From: Branchiostoma floridae
Lineage: Eukaryota; Chordata; Leptocardii; Amphioxiformes; Branchiostomatidae
NCBI RefSeq assembly: GCF_000003815.2
Contig: NC_049987.1
Span: forward strand, 13,436,820-13,500,819
Reading direction: 5' to 3'
Length of the DNA stretch: 64,000 nt
Shown here: positions 41,901 through 53,900 of the stretch, piece after piece
Position numbering within the stretch: the first letter of the stretch is position 1
Layout of the letters: each line of letters opens with the position of its first letter
The notes under the pieces: model-generated
Told to the model about the DNA's origin: nothing
Databases searched by the model: none
What the model saw: only the letters and a program-made list of their open reading frames with translations
Position numbers and translations under genes: made by a program

Positions 41901-44900
41901 CATTATGTCCATTATCTTTTGTCAGGAAGCAGTTTTCTCACTGAGGCATGCCAAGTAATATCAGATCAAAAGCAGTTTTGAAATGGGGTTGCTAGTCATA
42001 TGTGTACACTCCAAAAAGTGCCTGTATGTTGTGTCTACCTTTTAGGATGTGAATTTACCATCATTCACTTTCCAAGCTAGATAACACCAATGGAATCAAT
42101 GGCTCAATATGTATGCATGTACATGTAAAGTAGCTTTCTTTCAATTTAATGCTTATTGACGTCTTGATTGCTGCATCAATTTATTATGTTCTCCTCAATA
42201 AGGGAATACATATTTTTTTTGCTAGTACGTTCTTTTTCCTTCATCTTCTGTCAGAAGCCAATCAGAGCTTAGGTTGTGAGCCTTTCTTTGATACACACAA
42301 TACTATAGGCGAGCCTAATGGTACAGTATGGTGTGTGAGTTGCTTGACAAAAGGCTATGGGGAAAACATTCTGCATTTTCGTGAAAATGTTGCCTTTCAA
42401 ACTTCTTGGTTGTCAGAATTGACCTATTACAAGTTTGTGATTTCAAACAAAAATGAGTTTAAGGTCGGTAAATTACTGTGCTGCAGGGTCAAACATATTT
42501 CATGTCTGCTTAACAATGCCTTCAAACTGTGCACCGAAAAATCATGCATAAGGCTCAGATGATAAGGTATGGATTTTTAATAGTTTTATAGATTGAGCTA
42601 CTCTCCACAGTTGAGTCTGGCAAAAATGCTATTGTCATTATTGGGGGAAATACTATACTGAAAATGGTCCTTACAGACCTTCAAAATGTCATGAAAGAAG
42701 TGAATCCCCCATTGCCAATTCTCCTTGAGTAAAAGTTCAAGGTAAAAACAACGGCCTGTTAGGGACGTGTGATTCTATTAACTGCACATGTAGTGACATG
42801 TGAGTTTGCCGCTACGTGACTAGTTGCCATGTGGGACTTCAATCAGTGAAACACCCCCTATTATTACCTCCGTCAATGTGGGCGTACTTAATACCAAGCT
42901 AATGCATAAACTGTTAAGACTTTGTAGACACAAACTTTGTGTATCACCTTGACAACAATCCCCTGGGAGAAAACTCGGAAATAAGTCTGTGATGAAATTT
43001 CAAAGGATTGAATGAGGTACGATCTATAGGCATAATATGATCTGTGCCTATCTTTGGAAAAAAGGATTGTACAATCATGGATCAATGAAAGGCTGTTGAT
43101 TACTACCCAAAGCTCACTGTTGGGACCGTGACTTTAATCTCAGTACAATCAAAGGACTCAATTGAGTAACTCCAGGGAAATGACCAAAGGGCCTTGAATT
43201 GAATCAGGAGGGTTGTAAAAGATTGGAAGCAATTCGAGTGCCTAGAAGAGGTTTGAAATTATTCTTATCATACAGCCTGCAACCTTGTAGCATTTATATC
43301 TGGCCGAAAATGCTGGTTGCATCTTTGTTGCCCCAAATTCACACTCATATTTTTAGGGTGCACCGATGCAAGAAAACATAAAGTAAAGTAATGCACACAT
43401 AAGTATACGTCAGAAAAATATGCAACAATTTTTCGAAACCTCTGAACTATGTTGGCAGTTTTTGCTCACATACTTTATCTTCACCTCAGACTGTGTAAGA
43501 GGTGCAATTGACTCGTGTCCATACCCCCACTGGTGTCCAATGTAGCATTAAAATTACAACAGCTCTCCGTAAGAGTTGTGACCATACAAACCTCTTAGAA
43601 TTATTTAGTTTAAGGTTACCGTAGGCTACCTAACTTCAGGCAAAAGTCCAGCTTCTAGGTATACTAGCCATTGTGTTGGAGCTTTGGTAGGCTAAGAAAA
43701 ACAGTATGGAACTGCAAGAGTTTCAGTAGATGTCTTAAAATGCGTCTTTTCCGAGCACTCATACTACCAATTGCCACTTATGCATGTGAAACTTGGACTC
43801 TAAAAAAGTCTGATGAGTCTCTCCTGTTGGCTTTCGAGATGAGATGCGATCCTCAGTGTTTCACTTCGCCACCGAATTCCGAATGTGGAAATAAGAGCGA
43901 GACTGGGTATAGAAAATACCATTATCGATTCCATCAGACTCAGAAGACTAAGGTGGTTTGGTCACGTTGTGAGAAGACCACCACACACACTTGTCAACAA
44001 AGCATACTATCAACATTTCCAAAAGCCCAGGCCACGGGGGAGACCCCCGAAACGATGGAGAGACCAGATTGAAAAGGACATCGGGCAAAGTATTAAGTTG
44101 GCGGAAAGGAGTGCGGCGAATCGTGCAGTCTGGAGAAATATCACGGAGGGAGCAAGGGGCCAGTCACTGGCCTAGGCACTTAGGTAGGTAGGGTAGGGTG
44201 TTGGAGCTACGTCCTTGTGAGTGATTTATTGCACTCTACAGGACATCTATGTTATCTGTCCACATGCAGTGTGTGTGGTGGTGCTGTTTCAGGGGCAGAC
44301 GTGACTTAACCAAGAAATTGCTTACCTTGGCCTGGCGGCCTTTAACACAGGCCATTTGTCTTTATTGACTCTTGTCCCAGTTTTGTCTATATCACTAGAT
44401 CCGTACGATACATTGTATTCCTTGTACAAGTAGAGAATATACTCTAACCGCTTTTAGCAGTGAACCATAACACATATTGTGCTGACATTGCAACAAAAAG
44501 ATTGAAGCTCTTAAGGAACCCTGAAGTGTTTAATGATTCTCTTCAGATGGCTTGACACTTCGTGACCAAACTTCCCTTTGATCCACTCTGGTACCCTGAT
44601 TGCCCCAGTTATGTCTAACCCAACTGTCCACCATCATATTTTCTTGACTGCACTAAAACCTATATATATGTCACGACTGCCTACAGAGTCAAATTGGATG
44701 AAAAATTGTTTCATACTCATACAGAAACAACACAGTCATGATGGCTATTATAATCAATAGATAAAGCCATTTTCTACATTTTGAACAATAGAAATTTAGT
44801 GCCCTATACTACTGTAAATGCATTTGCGTTCGCAGGGATTTAACGATTTTTTCGCGATAGTAGGAAGATGGATCGTCTGCGGCTTGCGGAAAACTACCAC

Positions 44901-47900
44901 CACGAATACAGTAAACATAAAACCACGGCGAAAATTTCTGCATTTACAATATAGTTTTTGTACCACTGTATATGGTGTCCATATTCTCTGTAATGTCCAT
45001 ACCCCTGCATTCTGCAGCCCTTATAGTGTCCATACCCCTTGTAGTGTTTGAACCCTTTAAAGTGTCTGTACCCCCTAGGTTGAGATGGGTATTTGCGGAC
45101 AACTTTCCCAAATTACAAGAAGAAAATTCTGAGTCTCTTGTCAGCTATTTCAGGCACATAACATCATTTGTTGTCAGGAGTCTGAACATTTGCCTTAATC
45201 CCACAAAATCCCTATGATAACAGACCAACCTCCTCTGTTACACCTTGAGTACAAGTTTGTCCCAGATTTGTCACAAGCTAATGCCTTTATACTCCATAAC
45301 GGCTGAGTACACCAATAGTGGGCAGAGTGAATGTCACCTTTGGGAACAGTTAATTTACTGCCCTTGTAGGGGAAGATATTGAGTCACTGGGCTCGTATTG
45401 GCAAGTTGCACAATGGGCACTCAAGGTGCAGATACATGTATGGTTCAATCTGCATGATAAACCTTTGAGAAAAGGCCATGAAGGATGATGAATGCACTAC
45501 AGCTATATGCAGAGCTTGAAATACTTAATTTTTTTTTATTTCTCTAATTTTTAATTTGTGATAGTAGTCAGCTCCAGCCTCTTTTAGCTTGAGGGTTTGC
45601 TAAGTTGTTTGAATTTTTTTTGTTAAATTTCTTTTTTTTTCTGTAAATTGTTGATAGCAGCTGTGTATTTCAAGCCCTGCAATATGAAACTGTGATCAAT
45701 GTTTGCCTGTAGACTTAGGATTTATATCTCCAAGCTACCTCTTCTTATCTTGTTTCAAGTTTGTTGCAATTAATCTTTGTTTGATGTGTAAGGCCCACAG
45801 CTTATTACATGTATGTTAGAAGAGACACTTTCAAGCTTGAAAATTAGATTGGTATTGATGCTAGCTTTTTATATGGACTTTTCTGTTGAAAATGCTAGCC
45901 TGTCTGTAACATATGGTGATTTAGCTGTATGCCTTTGTATATATTGAATTTGTGTGACAGAAATATCTGCAACAGTACTTTTATCTAACAGCTGGTACTG
46001 AATAGCCTTCCAATGTGTTGTGCCATATGTTGATGGCATCAATACATTGAAACATAACTATTGAGGTTTGATGACATATATGTGTAGCATTAGTGTTGTC
46101 ATTTTTTTTAGGTTCTTGGCCTTTTTGCTTGTTTCCTGTTGGCCCGGGTTCAAATTTGTTCCCAAAGGATGAGTTGGCCAGGGTCCAAGTTTGTTCCTGT
46201 AGGCATGCAGGAATTGATTGTTGCTGCTCATCAACTCAGAAACCTTAGGATGGCATGTGAGAGTGGAGCATATGATTGTCTGAAATGGTTTTGTTTATTT
46301 TGTAAAGAAAACAAAAAACTTCACAGTTGTATGAAACATTGATATCTCGTTTTAAATTTGATTTCTTTTGTTTCTATTGTCGTATATTTAATACTTTTCA
46401 GTGTACCAAGTCTACTCATTTGGAAAGAATATGTGTATCAAGTCTGTCACTTTATAAATGTTCACAATAAAGTAACTTTACTTGAGCCATTTTCCCTGAG
46501 GCATGCCAAAGTTTCTGTAGAAATTGTAAAAGTGTTGGACAATCTCTTTTAGTTCAGTTCAGTTCATCCTCATTGTACAAGATGCCACAGAATCGCTACT
46601 GGTCTAGACATCTCTGTCTAGCATGGCGGCTAGCAGGTCTTAAAGAACACTGAATCTAGGTCACCTGCATATCATTTCTTTTGGAACAGGAGGGCCTAAT
46701 GAACACAGGTCTTATCTCCTAAAGCTGGCTTACTATCAGCACTAGATAGATGTCACTAAAGGTCATTAAACAACTTGTCCCACTTTGTTAAGGCTAATAT
46801 CTGCCTAACTACCAAAACAACTGGGGTGTTCCAGCAAGAGGAAAATACATTATATTATGCCTATATATTATGATATTTATTGATCCATCCAGTGGTGGGA
46901 AATACACATTCTACCTTGCACAACATTACATCTATGTAAAGACCACCTTGCTATGGCTATCTAGGTTGCCTTGAAATTTTCTTTTTTGATGGCTTGTATG
47001 TCTTCCAAATAGAAGTTTTTCCTAGTAGAACCTCTGTTATATCACAGAGGAACTCGACCATGTCAAAGTTCACCCTTGTTATTCTCACAACGTACCTACT
47101 GATTTTCAAATAGATGTTGCCTGGAAAGTAATTACTACAATGATTTGAAATTTGGAGGATATTGATAAAAGGCTTCAAACTACAAAGTTGTGCCTCAAAA
47201 TTTGAGTTATGCTTATAATTTCTGGGTGAGACCAACAACTTATTGAACACCCCTCGTACATGTATGTATTTTGACAAAAAATGCCACACAACTGATGTTG
47301 TCAAGCAGACCCCGTCTTAATGGCCTGGAGGTCTTTCCAGTGCAATTTTATTAATCTGATTTGGGTCTTTGTGGCAAAAGGTTGCACTAGCTTCTTTTCA
47401 AAGGTTACATGAATGTATGAATAATTCATATATATGAAGAGAATTACAGGAGAAATTACAGATTTTTCTTTGCTCATATGAAGTATCCCAAAATATTCAA
47501 CTTTGAGTTACCTTGGATATGTCTTAATCGATGCTTTCTCTACTAAGTATAGTAGCCAAGAATATTGTTACAAAATCGTGAGCCATATAAAACAAGAGGC
47601 CATGATAATAAGAGAAGAGATATCTCAAGCTGTTAACCAATAATTTTGGTGCTGGTATCGTCACACACAAACACAACAAATTTTTTGCTGAAAAATATTC
47701 AGATTCAGTTCACCCACCAAGTCTGAAATGTGTATAACTTTTCCGATGGACAAGTTAACGTAGTTTGGAAAGAAAAAGCCAGAGCCTGACAGAGAGTGAC
47801 CTGATATATCCCATTTCCGTAATCCTCTTATTGGCCAAGCGCTGATTTCATTTGTTTCCCTTTCGGTCCAGATCTTTGTTGTAAGTCCGTGAGAGCCTGT

Positions 47901-50900
47901 GATGCATGACCGGTTTGGTAATGGCCCGGCAAAATCCTGATAACGGGATTTGGGAAATGTCGGCAACATTTCATGTATCCTAGAGGTCATAGGGGTCAAG
48001 CAGTTATTTGGCTGTTACGACGTCATTTTTACTTCTTGGGTGATATTCTTTGTAGATTGTGCTATTCCTAAAGGCTGGCCAGTACATTAACTTCAAATAT
48101 TGTTACCAGCATCCAGAGGTTCTTGTATAAATCTATTTATACTTTTGCTGCTATTATGTTACAATTTACAAGTATTCAAATTATGTTTTTGATGAAAAAA
48201 ATATTTGATTCGTCGATCTACATGTAGGTCAATTTGCCCATACGTCTTCCAGTTCACTAGTTGATGTAATTTTGTTAGATAAGAACTGTGATGGTCAGTT
48301 GAATAATCTTTGTACTAGTACTTTAACTGCCATCATTTCACAATTCAACAGTTTTCAGTATTCTAATACATTGTACATGTAAGTCCCTTATAGCCATATC
48401 CCCATTATACTATCTATACCTAAACAGAGGTTGGTATGCATGCCAGTTTTCCTCCAAAGGGTTTGAGTAAAGGCTCATATCTTATTAACATACAGATGCC
48501 TTGTGTATCCAGGTATTGGCCTTGCAAAGCTGTCTTGACCTACTCCTCTTAAATGCATTACTGCCCTCAGGCACAGAGCCAATCATTAAATGCTAGGAAA
48601 ATAAGGTAGTAGTTTCATTGAACTGAGGAAATCCATGTACTTTGTGTACTCATTTCTGTTGGAGAGTGTATTCTTGCCACAAGTATGTTTCTCATTTCTT
48701 TCACTAAAATCTACAATGTACAATGCAGAGATAAACTTACAGATTCTAAAGAACATTCTTTTAAAAACACAACTTTGGCCTAAAAGAATTCATGGTGCTT
48801 GTAGTGAAAAACAAGGACTGTAATGATTCTGGGCATGAGAATCAATTTTCAGCACCTCTCCATGGTGCTGATTCATAGACAATTGTGCCCTCTCTGACAA
48901 TCAGTAGATGGAACCATATTCTTGCCGACTACACCTTCTTCTTGAGGTTCTTTTAAAACACTACTATAACCCCCAATGAAGACAGCACACTAGTAGTACA
49001 AAACAAGAACTGTAATGTTTCCTGGCCAGAGGAGTCCATTAGCAGCTGTGGTTCTGATTCATTTACTTTTGTACACTTTCTGACAGTCAATAGTTGGAAC
49101 CATATTCTTGCTGACTTAACCTTCTTCTTGATGTTCTTTTAAAACATTACCCTGGACCCAAAGAAGTCATCACGCTAGTGGTGAGAAACAAGAACTGTAA
49201 TGATTCCTGGCCAGAGGAGTCCATTATCAGTAACTGCCCTTGGTGCTGATTCATAGACTGTTGTACACTTTCTGACAGTCAGTAGATGGAACCATATTCT
49301 TGCTGACTTCTTGTTGATGTAGGAGGCCATATGAAATATTGTGATGCACTAGCCCTTGATGCCATATCCCCATATTCCCTCCACCTGGAAGGAGGTGTTC
49401 ATTTGTTGCTAGCTATTTGTCCAGAATGTTGATGAGCAAAGTGTTGGCATCTGTGTCCAACCTACCCCCAATCTCTCTCCCTACCTCCCAGTGATGACAA
49501 CACATTTACTTAGTCAGCTTTGGCAACAAATGACTACAAAGAAAAGCATATAACAGAGGAAGTCAACGACAGTCTACCTCAGTGTGTGCACTGAAATGTG
49601 GTGATGTCGATGATGATGATGGTAACTAATTACTTAACATTGGGAAACTTTGATGTACCTTCCAGCTGTGGGAGGTGAAGAGGGATGAGGAGGGGCGTGG
49701 CTATGTGGAGTTCCTCGCTAATCTCATCAGGCACTCACGACCAGTCAACGTGGTCCGCTTCTGCCCCACAGGTCAGTACCCTTTACACTATCACTCTAGA
49801 TGTCTTATTACCTCCGTTAAAATGGGGCATTGTTTTTTGTGTGTTTATTTGATAACCTCAAAGTGTCAAAATAAGATGAAAAGTAGAAAACAGCAACATG
49901 CGGAGCCTGGTAGAGGCTACCTGTGCCCGTCAGATAGAGAAGAAGTATTTTTTCTGAAAAGTGTATGAAGGAATATCACAATGTCATAGTCGGATAAAAT
50001 TGACAAAACAAAAATACATCTACATGTATGTTTCCACAATGCTAGTCCTATTCTTAGACCATGAACAGGTAATGTTAAATCCAGAAATCCCATACCCAGT
50101 GTTTCTCACAACAGATTGCTGTGGCGTGCTTCTCTGTGAAACCACAGACTCAATTTCATCAGGAGACCTACTGTTACTATCATACAATATAGCAGACCTA
50201 ATGTGAGCCCCCGGACAGGTTGTTCATGCAATTAACTACTCCCCGCAGCCATATACCCCGCATGATGCACGGGATCCTACTTGTGACATTTCCACATAAT
50301 GAGGTTATGGCATTTTGTCTGGCCTCCTAGCAACACGGGTGTCATGTTATCAACAGCATCAAGACACATCATTAACTGGGTATTGCTGTGATCTTTCTTC
50401 AGGGAGACATACTGTAAATGCAGAAACTTTTACGATGGTTAATGTTCGGGGTTTTCAAAGTGGCCGCTTCACCATGAACTTAAGTAAGTTAAAACCATCG
50501 CAAACATTTCCCATGGCAGTAAGAGACAAAAGTGCATGGTGCTACTGCGAACTGAAAACCACAGCGAAAAGTCCTTTTTTTCTTTCCACCATAAAATTAA
50601 ATCCATGCAAACTTAAATGCATTTACAGTACAACGTGTTCTTTGTTATTCCCCAGGGAAACCTAAGATGGGAATTAGGCATCCTTGAGGGTATCAAAAGA
50701 GCTTTGATTTAGAATATGCATCTGTAGGACTGATCGTGTTTCGCATTGTTTTGAAACCATAGTATAGTAACACTACTGTTACTTGTTAGTATACAGGGAT
50801 AGTTGAGTTTCATCGTTGTGTGTTGTAATCAGTTTGTGCATTAAGTAAATGACCAGCTGAGGTTCTGCTGTCTACCTACATGTAACAACAGCTGCTACCA

Positions 50901-53900
50901 TAGAATGAATAAGCTTTTATGTTTGCTTTGAAACACAAGGCCAATGCTACTGTAAGCACTGTTATCAGCTTTTAGCATAGTACTTTTAATTATTGTTATT
51001 GCTACTGTAAGTGTTGAAATAGTTGAAGTTAGTTTCTTTTCTACTGCAAAATAAATCATTATACAGCATATATGTGAATCATAAATACCTCCTGATCTCC
51101 ACTCCTTACACAAAATTAAGTCCATGTGAAAATAAATGAATTTATGGTATCTGTCTTACAGCACAGGCACAGTTCATAAATCTACAGAAGAATGGGAACT
51201 TGGCTATAGATAGATACTGCTTCATTATACACCCTAGTCATGGTAGACATACTTTTGCTTAGCAATAAGACAGCCGAGGCTCAGAGCATACCTGTTGCTA
51301 AGCCGTGAAGTAAGATTGATATTGTGATGGTGGGCCATAAAACATGTGGTCACAAAGAAAATGGTACCCTTCATATGATGTTATTTCCATACATGTATGC
51401 AATTACAGCTATTTCCACATGTATAGGTACCATGGACATGGTAGTTAAGTTTACGATAGGGAGAGGGATGGGAACTTTATGGCACAATTACATTCACGTC
51501 GAGAAGTTACAGTAAAGAGCACTATTCTTGCGACATAAGATAAGATAAGATGTTGAATAGGTGAACATTTTACTCTGTTTTATGCATGAATAGCAAAACT
51601 ATTTTCTAAAGAACAATGATGGTATCTTCACTTGCTGAAATGCTCTTACATAATTTAGTATTCATTGTGATGGTATATTTTTATAATGCCATTTTTAATG
51701 TCTGCCTCTTTTCATGCAGGTAACATTTTGGCATCAGCAGGAGATGGTGAGTATGATAAAATTTTTATTGTTTGTTTCTTAACGTTTTTTTTTTTATGAA
51801 CTCTGATCCACTAACGTTGACTCAGTAGTATTCAAGGGTCATGTACCCATGCTTTAGTGATACATTGGGATTGATTCGATGTTGGACTGTGAGAGTAGAG
51901 AAGAACAAATTTGCACCAGAAAACTGAATTAGTTGATGAAAGTAGAAAGATGACACAAAAAAAAGATATTCACAAGCCTTAAGAACCAACATCTTCCTAC
52001 AATCCTCCATGATCCTCCTTGACTCAATCAGCTGTTTTTGATAGGTTTCATATGTTGATTGGGAACAAAACATGGTGTTCAAGTATATATAATAATAATT
52101 ATAATAATAATGTTTTATTCAGTAAGGAATACGCGGGTGCCAAATTACACCCAAATTTCATCCTTATCACAAAGCTTGACATACAAGTAACAACAAGACT
52201 TTGATGAACTTGAGTGACACATTACTTTTACTCTTCCCAGAATCTGTAATTTTCCTGTGGCGTCAGAAGGAACAAGATGACGGCTGTAACCCCTTCCGAG
52301 ACGATGAGGAGGAATCTGAGAACAAGGAGTTCTGGACCTGCTACAAGATGCTGAGGTTCACTTTCTTTTTGACTCTTTCATATGCTTATGAAAAATAATC
52401 TTGGGATTAATTATCACTGTAACTGCATAAGACAGAAGACCTTAAAGAAGGCACCACATATCTTGAAAGAAACCTAGCTGGCTTGATTTAGAAATATGGC
52501 TTAAGCTTGCAGCAGTAGCATAGTAGTTATAGTACATTGTAGTAGTAGTAGTATCCAGTATTTGATTATAATGCTGCTGGGATCCCTGACACAGGGGTAG
52601 GCAGCACACCACGCTTCCAAGCGGCTCTGTCCAGCGGGTTCATCCTACTTGACCTGCACATTTTGATGTCTCTCCTAACACATTCCATCCAGGATTTCCT
52701 TGGTATACCATGACCTCTGTTGCCTGTCAATTTCAACTTTGTAATGGCGTTGATGCAGTTACTGGATCTTTCAATATGTGTGTATCACCTGAAATGGCAG
52801 GACGGCAACACCCCAGCAGCAGAAGGTTAAAACTGTTTGTTTTGTTCTATTGTTGTTTTTCTGCAGAGGTCACCTGGAGGACATCTATGACCTGTCGTGG
52901 TCCCGTGATGGAACCTGTATTGCCTCTGCCTCTGTGGACAACAGTGCCATCCTGTGGAACATAGAGCGGGGTAAGTCTTGCTATGCTTCCTTATGTTCAT
53001 CCAATATATAAGTTTTTCCTTGCTTTCAAAGATGGCAACAGTTATCAAAAGTTCGACATTTCAACATGTCCATGATGAGATTTTTTTTTAATTTGTCATT
53101 TTTCAAAACATTTTCATGTAGATTACGACATGATGCTGCAACCTTCAAAAGATCTCACAGTACTTGCTTGATTTATGGCTATTTACTACATAGTTTCACG
53201 TTGTTTCTCTTTGGTCCTAGGCGAAAAGCTTGCCATTTTCAGCGAACACAAAAGCTTTGTCCAGGGTGTGGCGTGGGACCCATGTAACCAGTTTGTAGCT
53301 ACCCTCAGCACAGACAGGTAAGTGATCTACTGACAGAATGTTCTCTTTTCATTCATGTGAGTGTTCTGACAATGTTACCTATATCGATAAGCCAATAAAA
53401 TCCTTAAGATGCTTGAAATGTAATACAAAGAGCTGGTTTTAGTCGATAAGTGTTCAAGGATAAAAAGGAAGTAGACGAAAAAGAATACAGCATAGTAAAA
53501 AAAAATATGTTGCTGCCATGTTATTTCTTTTAGGATTTGTCGTGTTTACAACATCAACACCAAGAAAGTAGTCCACCGGATTTCCAAGTTTGTCACCAAC
53601 ATTCCACAGCCAGATGGCACAGTAAGTACAGTGCTGTATTGCCCCCTACTGACATGTGGCGGAACTGCAGTCATTACTGCAATCGTCAAAATGCATGTTG
53701 TATATGTGTGTATGTATGTATGTTGGCCAAAATTAGAGGAAGGACCTTTTTGGTGAAAGTTAAATTCTGGACCAAAGTACTGCTGGTCATTAGTAGAATA
53801 TACATGTAATGGTAGTTCACCTTTATCCGCAGTGTAACCTATATCCGCTGATTTTAAAAACGACGTACGGTGGTTTTAAACTGCAATATTTTGAAATTGA

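Larger units (their letters stand above)
5907..49665 (+). other. CHAF1B: CHAF1B intron 1 (about 43.8 kb)
   Basis: Donor GTAGGT at 5907 and acceptor TTCCAG ending at 49665. The codon before (Arg) and the codon after (Leu of [10 protein letters not shown]) rejoin cleanly as the V/I-R-[I/L]-W segment of WD blade 1. The intron holds an antisense intronless frame, transposons, SINEs and tandem arrays, listed separately. It is far longer than all other introns of this gene together. Confidence 0.9.

Noticed and set aside
42149-42562. 137-codon + strand frame with a hydrophobic start
   Set aside because: AT-rich intron sequence; the apparent signal-like start is Phe/Leu from poly-T. No domain, splice or promoter support.
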